NCBI RefSeq assembly: GCF_006864365.1
Contig: NZ_QHLJ01000002.1
Coordinates: forward strand, 1-64,000
From: Campylobacter sp. MIT 99-7217
Lineage (GTDB): Bacteria; Campylobacterota; Campylobacteria; Campylobacterales; Campylobacteraceae
Reading direction: 5' to 3'
DNA length: 64,000 bases
Of the stretch, positions 38,594 to 48,253 are shown piece after piece. Below the pieces are notes generated by a model, which did no database searches, was not told the origin of the DNA, and was given only the letters and a program-made list of their open reading frames with translations. The stretch's first letter is position 1, and every line of letters starts with the position of its first letter. Position numbers and translations under genes: made by a program.

Positions 38594-39177
38594 TTTCTAA
38601 GCCTTAATTTTATTTTATTTAAACCTTTTAGCACCAAAAATATCAAAGAAAAAAGCCATAAATACACATCGATTAAGACATCAAAAGCCGTTTTTTCGCC
38701 TATCATAAAAACAAGGCTTAAAAGGGCTAAAATTCCATAAAAAGGCTTTATCAAATACAAAATCATCACAAAAATAAACACAATCATGCCTTGATACATC
38801 AAGCTAGAGTGATAAAGATCAAATCCTATAAGATTAAGCTCTCCTAAAAATAAAATCAAGCCAAGAACAAAAACTACCACACAAAAGGCTAAATTTAAAG
38901 CATTTTGTTCTAAAAAATGAGTGATTTTTAAGCCTGTATGAAAATCTTTAAGCATTTTTCTTAAAATAAAACACAAAAGCAAAAGTATGCTTAAAATACA
39001 AGGTGCATCGAAAAAAGAATACCAAAGATTGATTACAGAATGATTTTTTTGATATAAGGGCAGACAAAATAACGCTAAAAAGCTAATAACTAAGATATAT
39101 TTAAGCCAAATTTTTTGTATAAAGTTAAACGAAGCTAAAAACAAGGCAAGAAAAAGCAAAAACACTCCAAACATCAT
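38590..39177 (-). CDS. Unassigned polytopic membrane protein
   Basis: A 195-residue protein with five or six hydrophobic segments over nearly its whole length and a basic C-terminus (KIKLRLRK). No family is recognised. It overlaps both its upstream (sialidase-like) and downstream (LTA-synthase-like) genes by 4 bp, so all three are translationally coupled. A supporting role in the same envelope process, such as carrying or presenting the substrate, is inference only. Confidence 0.7.
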   Translation of the reverse strand: MMFGVFLLFLALFLASFNFIQKIWLKYILVISFLALFCLPLYQKNHSVINLWYSFFDAPCILSILLLLCFILRKMLKDFHTGLKITHFLEQNALNLAFCVVVFVLGLILFLGELNLIGFDLYHSSLMYQGMIVFIFVMILYLIKPFYGILALLSLVFMIGEKTAFDVLIDVYLWLFSLIFLVLKGLNKIKLRLRK

Positions 39178-40322
39178 CTCACTCCTTGCTCAAGCTTTTC
39201 TATAAGGCTATTTAGGCTCTCTAAAGAAAAGCGTTTGAAGAGGATATTTTTTCTATCAAGGGTAAAACTTAAATAAGCATTTTTCTCGTCCAAACTCACG
39301 CTTGGATAGCTTACCTCATCAGCTTCTTTGATGGTAAAAAGCTTTGTAAAATGAGCCTCATTTGTCAAATTTTCTAAATTTGTAAGATAATACAAAGAAA
39401 GGCTTTTTCTTGGCATCTTTTTGCCTGCATCATTATGGACAAGCAAAATGCGTTTTTTGCCCTCAAAATCAAAGCTAAACAAAACACTTGAAGTGTCGTA
39501 ACTTTTGAGATTTGTTTTGATGATTTGCTCAGGATTTTCACAGCTTTGCATAAAAGCGTCATTTTCATAAGCTTTGTGGTTGCGAAAAAAGATGAGGCAA
39601 GAGTTTGAATTTGTGGCTATCATGCTTGGTTGAAGCTGGGATTTTAAAGAATTTAGCCTTTGTGTAAATTTTAGCCTCGCCTTGTCATCAAAATACCCAA
39701 GCAAAGCGTATTTATCCGCAAGTTCATGATAAAATGGCAAAACAAAGCCTGAGTTTTGCAAAGCAAGTGCTGGAGTTCTTACTAGATGAGAAAAATTAGC
39801 CAAATTTGAAAGCTTTAGCTCGCCGATAAACTCAAGCTTTTCTAAGCTCTCATCAAAACGAAGTTGATAAATCTTGCTCGTTGCCCAGCCTCCAAGGCTA
39901 ACGCCCACGACAAAAAGATGTACTCTTTCATTTGTATCCTTAAAAAGCACGGGATTGCCAAGTTTTTTGATAAATTTCTTGCTCATCAAAGAAAGATCTT
40001 TTGCACTTAAAATCGCCTTTGGTTCATCAAATTTGCCAGCATTTAAAAAACTCTTGTAAATTCTAACATCTTTAGCCCCTTCTTTTGTGCCTGCAAAAAA
40101 GACAAGCAAGATGCCTTCTTTAAATCTTAGTAAAGAGCTTGAATGTGCTGATTTTTCTGAATTTTTAATGAGTATTTCATCAAAGCTTAACTCAAGAGCT
40201 TTTTGTGTCGTAACTGCAAAATTTAAATTTGTCTTTGCTGTTTTTATGTCATTTTCTTTATAAAAGCTAAGAGAAAAAACGACAAAAAAGCAAACGCAAG
40301 CAAAAATAAAAGCCTTTTTCAT
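39174..40322 (-). CDS. Secreted BNR/sialidase-family protein
   Basis: A 382-residue protein with an N-terminal signal or anchor (~3-20) and a beta-propeller resembling bacterial exo-alpha-sialidase-annotated proteins (BNR_2 type). Matching strings in order are LLVFFAGTKEGAKDVRIY, GNPVLFKDTNERVHLFVV, LGGWATSKIYQL, NFSHLVRTPALAL, QPSMIAT and SYPSVSLDEKNAYLSFTLDRKN. True sialidase activity is not shown: this subgroup may act on other sugars. It is the first gene of the coupled trio and reads away from acpP. It could trim or bind an envelope glycan that the LTA-synthase-like enzyme modifies. Confidence 0.7.
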   Translation of the reverse strand: MKKAFIFACVCFFVVFSLSFYKENDIKTAKTNLNFAVTTQKALELSFDEILIKNSEKSAHSSSLLRFKEGILLVFFAGTKEGAKDVRIYKSFLNAGKFDEPKAILSAKDLSLMSKKFIKKLGNPVLFKDTNERVHLFVVGVSLGGWATSKIYQLRFDESLEKLEFIGELKLSNLANFSHLVRTPALALQNSGFVLPFYHELADKYALLGYFDDKARLKFTQRLNSLKSQLQPSMIATNSNSCLIFFRNHKAYENDAFMQSCENPEQIIKTNLKSYDTSSVLFSFDFEGKKRILLVHNDAGKKMPRKSLSLYYLTNLENLTNEAHFTKLFTIKEADEVSYPSVSLDEKNAYLSFTLDRKNILFKRFSLESLNSLIEKLEQGVR

Positions 40323-40456
40323 CTATATTTATTCCAAATTTAAAATAAAGCTTAAATTCTAATCTAAGTTCGTTTATAAGCTACTTAAAAAAGCCTCTTA
40401 TGAAAAAAATATATAAAAAAATATTTACACAAGGTTATTTTTTAAGTTTTTTATTG

Positions 40457-40462
40457 TAGAAT
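40457..40462 (+). promoter_or_regulatory. Candidate -10 box (TAGAAT) of the acpP-fabF-accA run
   Basis: TAGAAT preceded by TTG lies 32 bases before the acpP ATG, in the 172-base divergent gap with the sialidase-like gene. Runs of T and A occur upstream at about 10-base spacing, typical of Campylobacter promoters. A clear AAGGAG ribosome site lies at 40484-40489. Confidence 0.6.
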
Positions 40463-40494
40463 ATCGTTTAATTTAATTTTATCAAGGAGAAAAA

Positions 40495-40728
40495 ATGGCA
40501 ACTTTTGATGATGTAAAAGCTGTTGTTGTTGAGCAATTAAGTGTTGATGGAGATTCTGTTAAGATGGAATCTAAAATTATCGAAGATTTGGGTGCTGATT
40601 CTTTAGATGTTGTTGAGCTGATCATGGCTTTGGAAGAAAAATTTGGCGTAGAAATTCCAGATAGTGATGCTGAAAAATTAGTAAAAATAGAAGATGTGGT
40701 TAGCTATATAGAAAATCTTAAAAAATAA
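40495..40728 (+). CDS. acpP: Acyl carrier protein
   Basis: A 77-residue acidic protein with the phosphopantetheine-bearing Ser36 in [10 protein letters not shown]. It carries growing acyl chains for fatty-acid synthesis. It is the first gene of acpP-fabF-accA, with a strong ribosome site and a candidate promoter, as expected for an abundant protein. Confidence 0.97.
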   Translation: MATFDDVKAVVVEQLSVDGDSVKMESKIIEDLGADSLDVVELIMALEEKFGVEIPDSDAEKLVKIEDVVSYIENLKK

Positions 40729-40756
40729 TTTTTTAATTTTGCATTGAGGAGCTAAC

Positions 40757-41971
40757 TTGGCAAGAGTTGTAGTTACAGGTATTGCGATGATCAATGCCTT
40801 AGGTTTAGATAAAGAAAGTTCTTTTGAAAATATTTGTAAGGGCGAAAGTGGTGTTGATAAGATCACACTTTTTGATACAAATGACTTTCCTGTGCAAATC
40901 GCTGCTGAAGTTAAAGGCTTTGATCCCCTAGAATTTATCGATCCTAAAGAGGTTAAAAAACTTGATCGCTTTATACAGCTTGGCATTAAGGCTGCAAGGG
41001 ACGCGATTAAGGAAGCTAAACTTCCTGAAGACTTTGATAGAGAAGATTTTGGTATAGTTTCGGCCGCTGGTATAGGAGGCTTGCCAAATATAGAAAAAAA
41101 TTCTATAACCTGCTTTGATAAAGGTGCTAGACGCATATCTGCTTTTTTTATTCCCTCTGCTCTTGTAAATATGCTAGGTGGTGTTATTTCTATCGAACAT
41201 GGGCTTAAGGGTCCAAATTTAGCCTGTGTAACAGCTTGTGCAGCAGGAACTCATGCTATTGGCGAAGCTTACAAAAGCATAGCCTTAGGCGATGCAAGTA
41301 AAATGCTTGTTATCGGTGCTGAAGCAGCCATTTGCCCTGTGGGTATAGGTGGTTTTGCCGCCATGAAAGCCTTATCAACAAGAAATGATGATCCAAAAAA
41401 AGCCTCTCGTCCATTTGATAAAGAAAGAGATGGCTTTGTTATGGGCGAGGGTGCAGGTGCTTTAATACTTGAAAAATACGAAGATGCTGTAAAAAGAGGG
41501 GCTAAAATTTATGCCGAACTTGTAGGATATGGTGAAAGTGCGGATGCTAACCACATCACAGCTCCTACTCTTGAAGGTCCTTTAAGAGCTATGAAAAAAG
41601 CTCTTAAAATGGCTGGAAATATAAAGGTTGATTATATCAACGCACACGGAACTTCAACTCCAGCAAATGACAAAAACGAAACTGCTGCGATCAAAGAACT
41701 TTTTGGAAATGATATTCCTTTGATAAGCTCTACAAAGGGGCAAATTGGACATTGTTTGGGAGCTGCTGGGGCTATTGAAGCGGTGATTTGTCTTATGGCT
41801 TTAGATAAGGGTATCATTCCTCCAACTATCAATCAAATCAGTAAAGATGAAGAATGCGATCTAAATTATGTTCCAAATTCTGCACAAAAAAAAGATATAA
41901 AAGTAGCAATGAGCAACTCCTTTGGCTTTGGCGGAACAAATGGTTGTGTAATCTTTAAAAAAGTGGATTAG
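40757..41971 (+). CDS. fabF: 3-oxoacyl-[acyl-carrier-protein] synthase II
   Basis: A 404-residue condensing enzyme. The nucleophile Cys161 is in [11 protein letters not shown], and the two active-site His are in [11 protein letters not shown] and [11 protein letters not shown]. It extends acyl-ACP with malonyl-ACP. The start is TTG with GAGGA at 40746-40750, giving MARVVVTG, the expected N-terminus. It lies 28 bp after acpP and 1 bp before accA. Confidence 0.96.
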   Translation: MARVVVTGIAMINALGLDKESSFENICKGESGVDKITLFDTNDFPVQIAAEVKGFDPLEFIDPKEVKKLDRFIQLGIKAARDAIKEAKLPEDFDREDFGIVSAAGIGGLPNIEKNSITCFDKGARRISAFFIPSALVNMLGGVISIEHGLKGPNLACVTACAAGTHAIGEAYKSIALGDASKMLVIGAEAAICPVGIGGFAAMKALSTRNDDPKKASRPFDKERDGFVMGEGAGALILEKYEDAVKRGAKIYAELVGYGESADANHITAPTLEGPLRAMKKALKMAGNIKVDYINAHGTSTPANDKNETAAIKELFGNDIPLISSTKGQIGHCLGAAGAIEAVICLMALDKGIIPPTINQISKDEECDLNYVPNSAQKKDIKVAMSNSFGFGGTNGCVIFKKVD

Positions 41972-41972
41972 T

Positions 41973-42908
41973 ATGGCTTCTTATCTGGATTTTGAAAAAA
42001 ATATAGAGCAAATTGACGAGGCTATTCTTAATGCACAAATCAAAGGCGATAGCGATGCTGTAGCTATCCTAAAAAAAAATCTTGAAAAAGAGATTTCTAA
42101 AACTTATAAAAATTTAAGTGATTTTCAACGCTTACAACTTGCAAGACACCCAGATCGTCCTTACGCACTTGATTATATACAAAGTATTTTAAGTGATGCT
42201 CATGAAATTCACGGAGATAGAACCTTTAGAGATGATCCTGCCATTGTTTGCTTTGCTGGGTATTTAGGTGGTAAAAAACTCATCGTCATAGGCGAACAAA
42301 AGGGCAGAGGAACAAAAGAAAAGCTTGCTAGAAACTTTGGTATGCCTCACCCTGAGGGATATAGAAAAGCTTTAAGAGTGGCAAAACTTGCCGAGAAATT
42401 TCAAATTCCTATTTTATTTTTGGTTGATACTCCGGGTGCTTATCCGGGTATTGGTGCTGAAGAAAGAGGACAAAGCGAGGCTATTGCTACAAATTTATAC
42501 GAACTTAGTGATTTAAAAACCATTACTATAGCTGTAGTTATAGGAGAAGGTGGAAGTGGTGGAGCTTTGGCTGTTGGCGTGGCTGACAAGCTAGCGATGA
42601 TGAAAAACTCCGTTTTTTCCGTGATTTCTCCTGAGGGCTGCGCTGCTATACTTTGGAATGATCCTAGCAAGAGCGAGCAAGCTGCAAAAGCTTTGAAAAT
42701 AACAGCAAATGATCTTAAGAGTCAAGGCTTAATCGATGATGTGATTGATGAGCCTGTTAATGGGGCTCATAGAAATAAAGATAAGGCTGCTGCAAATATC
42801 GCAAACTATGTTTCTCAAGCCTTAGAAGAACTTGAAAATATAGACAAAAGAGAACTTGTCGCTATGAGAGTTCAAAAAATACTAAAACTAGGAGCTTTTA
42901 AAGGGTAA
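41973..42908 (+). CDS. accA: Acetyl-CoA carboxylase carboxyltransferase subunit alpha
   Basis: A 311-residue Acc[16 protein letters not shown], the [12 protein letters not shown] string, [22 protein letters not shown] and [13 protein letters not shown] form the carboxyltransferase core. It works with AccD, not in this window, to make malonyl-CoA. It completes the fatty-acid cluster acpP-fabF-accA. The next gene starts 3 bp later. Confidence 0.96.
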   Translation: MASYLDFEKNIEQIDEAILNAQIKGDSDAVAILKKNLEKEISKTYKNLSDFQRLQLARHPDRPYALDYIQSILSDAHEIHGDRTFRDDPAIVCFAGYLGGKKLIVIGEQKGRGTKEKLARNFGMPHPEGYRKALRVAKLAEKFQIPILFLVDTPGAYPGIGAEERGQSEAIATNLYELSDLKTITIAVVIGEGGSGGALAVGVADKLAMMKNSVFSVISPEGCAAILWNDPSKSEQAAKALKITANDLKSQGLIDDVIDEPVNGAHRNKDKAAANIANYVSQALEELENIDKRELVAMRVQKILKLGAFKG

Positions 42909-42911
42909 TTT

Positions 42912-43739
42912 ATGTTTGTTTTTTTACCTATTGGTATCTTTCTTGTCCTTGTAGCTATGAGTATTGCTTTTGGCTTACTTCGCTTCTTTAGCACACCTTT
43001 TATGCCACTTATCCGCCCTTGGATACAATTTTCCTTTTTATGCGTTTTTGCCCTTGCTATATCTTGGGTGATCGAGCTTGTCATAGGTGTCGAATTTTAT
43101 AGCTTACTCATTTTAGCTTCTTTTATCATCGTTGTTTATTTTAAAGATGATGAGATCAATGGACAAAATATCCTTATACCCCTTTATATATTTTTGTTTT
43201 ATAAAAGCTTAAAGGACTTTGGGCTTGATTTGATCGCTGACTTCCCTACAAATGAGAAAGAATTTGAACAATTTATCGCTTTCGTGCCTGAGTTTAAAAG
43301 CTTTGAAGATTACGAAAGGCTTATACCTTTGACTCTAAGTTTTGTGGGCGTTTGTAGCTTTTTTATGTGCAAAAGATTTCCTTATTTGCCAAAAGACTTG
43401 TTTGCTTTAATCTTTTTTGGTGGTGTGATGTCCTTTTATATCAATGGATTTTTTAAGCCTTTGGCGAAAAATATCACCTCAACTTTTGAAATTTACGCCT
43501 TTTATATACTCTCAGGCTTAAGTGTTTTAATCTGCGTTGCTGGTGTGTTTTATACCTTGTATTGCATTTTTAAAGATAATCACCTTAAATTACAATCATA
43601 CACTGATGAATACGGGCGTATGCAAATTTATGAAGATCAAGAAAAAAGTGAGGCAAGACATGGCGGTGTTTTAGCTGGTGCTTTGTTTTTGGGTATTTTA
43701 TATATTATTTCGCAGTTTATTTATCACTATGCTGGCTAA
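42912..43739 (+). CDS. Unassigned multi-pass membrane protein downstream of accA
   Basis: A 275-residue protein with about seven hydrophobic segments: two or three near the N-terminus, then ones near 93, 141, 164, 190 and the C-terminus. A charged cytoplasmic-like stretch (YTDEYGRMQIYEDQEKSEARH) precedes the last helix. No family recognised. The tight spacing after accA suggests cotranscription, which need not imply a fatty-acid role. Confidence 0.75.
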   Translation: MFVFLPIGIFLVLVAMSIAFGLLRFFSTPFMPLIRPWIQFSFLCVFALAISWVIELVIGVEFYSLLILASFIIVVYFKDDEINGQNILIPLYIFLFYKSLKDFGLDLIADFPTNEKEFEQFIAFVPEFKSFEDYERLIPLTLSFVGVCSFFMCKRFPYLPKDLFALIFFGGVMSFYINGFFKPLAKNITSTFEIYAFYILSGLSVLICVAGVFYTLYCIFKDNHLKLQSYTDEYGRMQIYEDQEKSEARHGGVLAGALFLGILYIISQFIYHYAG

Positions 43740-43740
43740 A

Positions 43741-44148
43741 ATGCCTCAAAAAATACTTGATTATATACAAAAAATGCGTCTTTTATCATGGGCTATGCAA
43801 GATGAAAACGGCGTTTATATCGCTAATGCCTTTTATGCTTTTGATGAAGAAAATTTTGCCTTTATCATAGCTTCACACGAAAATACTAAGCACATTCATC
43901 TTGCAAGGCTTAATCCAAACATAGCCATAAATATCGCCGAAGATAGTTTTATAGCTACACTTAAGGGCTTGCAAATCAAAGCTAGCTTTAAAGAAGCAAA
44001 TTTAAAGCAAACTAAGATATATCATCAAAAATTTCCTTTTGCAAAACTTGGCAATGCAAAATGCTTTTCTTTAGAAATGCTTTATGCTAAAATGACTGAT
44101 AACACAAGCCTTAAAGCAAAACTTCAGTGGCAAAAAGACCATTTTTAA
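43741..44148 (+). CDS. YhbP/UPF0306-type FMN-binding split-barrel protein
   Basis: A 135-residue protein related to the pyridoxamine 5'-phosphate oxidase fold. Strings such as FAFIIASHENTKHIHLARLNPN and IATLKGLQIKA match the YhbP/UPF0306 group. Function in that group is unknown; flavin binding is inferred from fold. I choose the ATG at 43741; an ATG at 43729 overlaps the upstream stop, and the long upstream extension lies inside the preceding gene. Confidence 0.75.
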   Translation: MPQKILDYIQKMRLLSWAMQDENGVYIANAFYAFDEENFAFIIASHENTKHIHLARLNPNIAINIAEDSFIATLKGLQIKASFKEANLKQTKIYHQKFPFAKLGNAKCFSLEMLYAKMTDNTSLKAKLQWQKDHF

Positions 44149-44194
44149 ATTCTAAAATCATATTAATTTTTACATTAAATTAAGGCTAAGAATT

Positions 44195-44200
44195 TATAAT
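44195..44200 (+). promoter_or_regulatory. Candidate -10 box (TATAAT) of the MFS transporter gene
   Basis: A perfect TATAAT lies 33 bases before the transporter start, in the 84-base gap after the YhbP-like gene. A ribosome site AGAGGA is at 44223-44228. Confidence 0.6.
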
Positions 44201-44232
44201 TTCGCTTTGAAATTGTTATCATAGAGGAAAAA

Positions 44233-45438
44233 ATGCAAGATTATAAAAAAGCTATTTTCGCCCTAGCCTTAAGCTCCTTTGCCTTGGGCGTTACTGAATT
44301 TGTAATGGCTGGGGTTTTAGTTGATGTGCAAGATTATTTTCATATCGATGCAAAAACTGCAGGCTGGCTCACAACTCTTTATGCCATAGGCGTGGTCATT
44401 GGTGCGCCACTTGTTACCATACCTTTAAGTCGCTTTTATCGCCATACTCAGCTTTTGATCAACCTAGGAATCTTTGCACTTGTGAATTTAGTGATATTTT
44501 TTAGCACAAATTTTTATCTTACAGCCTTTATGCGTTTTATAGCAGGTACTCAGCATGGGGTATTTTTTGTGATCGCCACACTTGCAGTTACCGCCATAGC
44601 ACCAAGTGATAAACGCTCAAGTGCTTTGGCTGTTATGGTTACGGGATTAACTGTGGCTTTGGTTACCGGAGTTCCTTTGGGGACTTTTATCGGGCATTTT
44701 TTTGGCTTTAAATTTATCTTTTTGCTCATCTTTATCATCACTCTATTAGCCTTTATAGGGGTTTTAAGAATGATGCCAAAAAATTTAAACTCTATTCAAA
44801 CCAGCCTTAAAAGTTTGATTCCAGCCTTTTCTCATAAGAATTTAGTTAAAACCTATGTGATCACGATTTGTTCATGTGGATCTCAGTTTGTCCTTTATAC
44901 TTATATCCAAAAACTCTTGGTTGAAATCAGTGGCTTTAGAGTGCAAGATACTGCTTATATCTTACTTGCTTATGGAATTTGTGCTATTTTTGGGAATTTA
45001 TGGGGTGGAAAAATGGCAGATAAATTTGGTGCTGTTTTTTCTTTAAGAGTGATTTTACTACTTTTAATGCTTTCTTTTTTAAGCGTTGAGCCGGCTATGT
45101 ATTCTAAGATAGGTATTGTTATAAGCATTTGTTTGATAGGCTTTTTTGCCTTTTCTACTATACCCTCACTTAAAATGCTAAGTATCGCAAAAGCCAAAAG
45201 ACATAGTCATAAATTTATAGATAGCACCGTAAGTGTCAATGAGGCTGCCTTTAATGTAGGCATAGCACTTGCTTCATGGCTTGGAGGACTTGTTTTAATG
45301 AACTTTGGAGTGCAGTTTAATGCCCTTTTTTCAGCTCTTTTTGTGCTTCCAGCTTTGATTTTTGCTTTTATCTTTGCTAAGGATAAACTTAACTACACTA
45401 AATTTAGCTCTTCAAAGCTCAAGTCAAAAAGGACTTAG
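44233..45438 (+). CDS. Major facilitator superfamily efflux transporter (DHA1 type)
   Basis: A 401-residue protein with 12 predicted membrane segments. The N-terminus LALSSFALGVTEFVMAGVL and the string GWLTTLYAIGVVIGAP with PLSRFYRH between helices 2 and 3 match the AraJ/PbuE/chloramphenicol-efflux group of MFS exporters. The substrate cannot be read from sequence; drugs, sugars and purines are all known in the group. The next gene, an LTA-synthase-like enzyme, starts at the base after its stop. Confidence 0.85.
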   Translation: MQDYKKAIFALALSSFALGVTEFVMAGVLVDVQDYFHIDAKTAGWLTTLYAIGVVIGAPLVTIPLSRFYRHTQLLINLGIFALVNLVIFFSTNFYLTAFMRFIAGTQHGVFFVIATLAVTAIAPSDKRSSALAVMVTGLTVALVTGVPLGTFIGHFFGFKFIFLLIFIITLLAFIGVLRMMPKNLNSIQTSLKSLIPAFSHKNLVKTYVITICSCGSQFVLYTYIQKLLVEISGFRVQDTAYILLAYGICAIFGNLWGGKMADKFGAVFSLRVILLLLMLSFLSVEPAMYSKIGIVISICLIGFFAFSTIPSLKMLSIAKAKRHSHKFIDSTVSVNEAAFNVGIALASWLGGLVLMNFGVQFNALFSALFVLPALIFAFIFAKDKLNYTKFSSSKLKSKRT

Positions 45439-47424
45439 ATGAGGAAAATTTTACTTCAAATTCTAGTTTTCAGCCTTGTTTTTATAGCACTTTTTGCCCT
45501 GCAAAGAGCCTTTATGATAGGCTTTGCTCAAAATGAGCTTTTAAATACAAAAGATCTTATCAAAATGTCTCTAGCTGGTGCTTTTCATGATATAAGACTT
45601 TGTGCAAGTGGCTTTTTGCCTTTGCTTTTGATTTATTTTATACTTTTATTTTTAAAGCCTTTTGAAACAAAAATAAGATATCAAAGTAGGATAATCACTC
45701 ATTTTTATCTTTACGCAAGCTCTTTTTATATAGGGCTTTTTGCCTTTTTAAATATACTTTTTTGCTTTATTAATTATTATTATTTTGCCTTGTATCAAAA
45801 CAAGATTGATATTTTTATCTTTGGGCTTAAAGATGATGATACAAGCACCTTGCTTAAGATCATTTGGAGTGATTATCCTATTTTGCTTTTACTTTTTCTT
45901 GCCCTTATTTTTAGCCTTTTTTGTGCATGGCTTAATCATAAAATTTTAAGGCTTGATTTAAAGCCCTTAAGGCTTAAATTTTCTTTTTTGATCCTTTTTA
46001 ACCTAGGCTTAATAGCCCTTTATATCATAGCGTTAAGAGGTCCTTACAAGCATGTTTCAATGAATGCTTTTAATTATAAATTCCACCAAATCCCACTTAT
46101 CAACGAAATCGCTGTTAATCCCATATTAGCTTTTTCATGGGCATTAAAGCAGTATAAAAATGATGAAAAGATAAATTTTATCAGCGATGAGGAAGGGGCT
46201 AACTTACAAAAAGAGCTTTTTCCTCTTTATCAAACAAGCCCTAAAAACGAACTTGCCCTAAGGCTTAAACCTCATGTGGTGCTAAATATAATGGAAAGCT
46301 TTGGTTTAGCAGCCTTAGACTTTCAAAATGAGGTGAATTTGCTAGGCGAGCTTGAAAAGCATTTTGAGCAAGATTTTTTATTTACACGCTTTTTATCGAG
46401 CGAAAACGGCACTATGCCCTCATTTTCAAGACTTCTTTTTCTAAGTCCTAAGGCACAAATTGCAAGCTCAAGGTATCAAAATTTAAGACTTAAGGATACG
46501 CCTTTGCAAATTTATAAAAATGCTGGTTATAAGCTTGTTTTTGTTTATGCTGGAAATGAGGCTTGGCAAAATGTGGGCAATTTTTTAAAAGCCCAAGGCG
46601 TTGATGAGATCATCGATGAGGTGGTTTTGATGAGTGAATACGAGGGCGCAAAAGAAAGTGCAAATGGATACGGCGTAGCCGATGAGTATATGTATAAGAA
46701 AATTTATGAGCTTTTAAAAAATAGCGAGGAAAGGCTTTTTATCATCGCTCTTAGCATTTCAAATCACCCACCTTATAACAAAACCCCTTATGCTCTGCTT
46801 GATGAAAAAGCTGTGCCAAAGGCTTTGCTTGAAAGGACTTACTCACCCAAAACAAACAATGCTTTAGAAATTTTACAAGCCTTTGCATACGCAAATAATG
46901 AATTTGGCAAGTTTTTAAGCTTGATAAAAAAAGATGAAAAACTAGCCTCAAACACTATCATAGCAGCTACAGGAGATCACCGCCAAAGAGAGCTTAAGAC
47001 GGATTTTAACACGCAAAAAGCCCTAACTTACTCTGTGCCTTTTTATCTTTATATCCCAAAGGCTTTGCAAAAGGATCTTTACTATGATAAAACTCGTATC
47101 GGCTCTCACAAAGATATCTTTGCAACCTTATATGCTTTAAGCTTAAGCGAGGTTAAGTTTTTAAGTCTTGGAGGTAAAAATATGCTAGCAAAACCACAAA
47201 ATGAAAGGCTTGAATTTGGCTTTAATAGTGATTTGTTCATCACTCAAAAAGGAATTTATTTAAAAGATAGCAAACAGGGCTTTTTCTACAGGGATAAAGA
47301 AAGTTTAAATGATGAAAACAAAGCTTTTGAAGCTGATTTATATCATCAAAACTTTTATGAAAATTATCAACGCTTAGATGAATATCAATTTAGCAGCCGT
47401 TTGAAAGAAGCTTTGAAAGAATAA
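45439..47424 (+). CDS. LTA-synthase-like membrane sulfatase-fold transferase (copy 2)
   Basis: A 661-residue protein with five membrane helices (to ~205) and a periplasmic sulfatase-fold domain. Family positions are present: Glu in LNIMESFG, nucleophile Thr in ENGTMPSFSR, His in SNHPPYNKTP, and Asp-His in AATGDHRQRE. It has the same overall plan as the protein encoded at 36605-38593, but the two are clearly diverged. A phospho-group transferase acting on an envelope polymer or lipid is likely; the substrate is unknown. It abuts the MFS gene with no gap and is probably cotranscribed with it. Confidence 0.8.
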   Translation: MRKILLQILVFSLVFIALFALQRAFMIGFAQNELLNTKDLIKMSLAGAFHDIRLCASGFLPLLLIYFILLFLKPFETKIRYQSRIITHFYLYASSFYIGLFAFLNILFCFINYYYFALYQNKIDIFIFGLKDDDTSTLLKIIWSDYPILLLLFLALIFSLFCAWLNHKILRLDLKPLRLKFSFLILFNLGLIALYIIALRGPYKHVSMNAFNYKFHQIPLINEIAVNPILAFSWALKQYKNDEKINFISDEEGANLQKELFPLYQTSPKNELALRLKPHVVLNIMESFGLAALDFQNEVNLLGELEKHFEQDFLFTRFLSSENGTMPSFSRLLFLSPKAQIASSRYQNLRLKDTPLQIYKNAGYKLVFVYAGNEAWQNVGNFLKAQGVDEIIDEVVLMSEYEGAKESANGYGVADEYMYKKIYELLKNSEERLFIIALSISNHPPYNKTPYALLDEKAVPKALLERTYSPKTNNALEILQAFAYANNEFGKFLSLIKKDEKLASNTIIAATGDHRQRELKTDFNTQKALTYSVPFYLYIPKALQKDLYYDKTRIGSHKDIFATLYALSLSEVKFLSLGGKNMLAKPQNERLEFGFNSDLFITQKGIYLKDSKQGFFYRDKESLNDENKAFEADLYHQNFYENYQRLDEYQFSSRLKEALKE

Positions 47425-47441
47425 TTCAGCCTTTAGTCTAG

Positions 47442-47463
47442 GGCTTATTTTTATAAAAAAGCC
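47442..47463. terminator. Convergent hairpin terminator
   Basis: GGCTT at 47442-47446 pairs with AAGCC at 47459-47463; after one mismatch the stem continues with three A-T pairs around a short loop. It lies 17 bases after the sulfatase-fold gene, with TTTC next. A second GCCC/GGGC pair follows within the gap. The position between convergent transcripts fits a terminator. Confidence 0.5.
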
Positions 47464-47524
47464 TTTCAGCCCAAATTTAAGCAAGGGCTATTTAAAGACT
47501 CTTTAAAGATCTTTTAAACACTCT

Positions 47525-48253
47525 TTAAAGCCAATGCTCAAAAAACTCCTCCCTAACCTCAAAGCTCTTTGAAAGCTGGGTTTTATTTAAAAGCTCAGCT
47601 CCTGCTAGGGCGTGGGTGTTTTTTTCTAAGATAAGCACCTTAGAGGCTAGCTTTTTGGCATTTTGAGGATAATGGGTATTAAAGATTATGGCCCTACCCT
47701 CAGCTTGCAAGGCTTTTAAATTTTCTAAGATGCAAAGCTGATTTTTAAAGTCTAAATGACTTTCTATTTCATCAAGTATGATTAGGCTTGGCTCATTTAC
47801 TAAAGCCCTTGCAAAAAGCACCATACCAAGCTCGCCCCCGCTTAAACTATCGCAGGTTCTGTTTTTTAAATGCTCTAAATTTAGCCTTTCTATCATCATA
47901 CTAGCCTTTTTATAATGCTCTTTTTTAGGCTCTAAAAAAATTTGAGTATTAAGCCCTAAGACAACCATATCCAAAACACTCAAAGAAAAGCCGTGATTTT
48001 TAGCCTGAGCCACATAAGAAAGCTTGGAAAAAAGCTCCCTTTGACTAAGGCTAGTGATATTTTTACCATCTATAAAGCAAGCCCCTGTTTTTAGGGGTAA
48101 AAAGCCCATTAGACATTGCAAAAGCGTGGTTTTGCCAACCCCATTTTGTCCTAGTATGGCTAGGATTTCCCCTCCTTTGACGCTTAAGCTTAGCCCCTCA
48201 AAAAGCATTCTTTTACCCCTTGCAAAAGAGCCTTGCCTTAGCTCAAAAATCAT
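47525..48253 (-). CDS. FecE-type ABC transporter ATPase (metal/siderophore/heme/B12 uptake)
   Basis: A 242-residue ABC ATPase. Walker A is GQNGVGKTT (~35), Q-loop YVAQAK, signature LSGGE, Walker B LIILDEIESHLD, and the switch His in FNTHYP. It powers the FecCD-type permease encoded just upstream (4-bp overlap). It is the last gene of a four-gene importer operon. Confidence 0.9.
   Translation of the reverse strand: MIFELRQGSFARGKRMLFEGLSLSVKGGEILAILGQNGVGKTTLLQCLMGFLPLKTGACFIDGKNITSLSQRELFSKLSYVAQAKNHGFSLSVLDMVVLGLNTQIFLEPKKEHYKKASMMIERLNLEHLKNRTCDSLSGGELGMVLFARALVNEPSLIILDEIESHLDFKNQLCILENLKALQAEGRAIIFNTHYPQNAKKLASKVLILEKNTHALAGAELLNKTQLSKSFEVREEFFEHWL

Noticed and set aside
43678-43740. N-terminal extension of the YhbP-like protein
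   Set aside because: It lies inside the preceding membrane-protein gene and reads as an out-of-frame hydrophobic shadow; the ATG at 43741 fits the family length.
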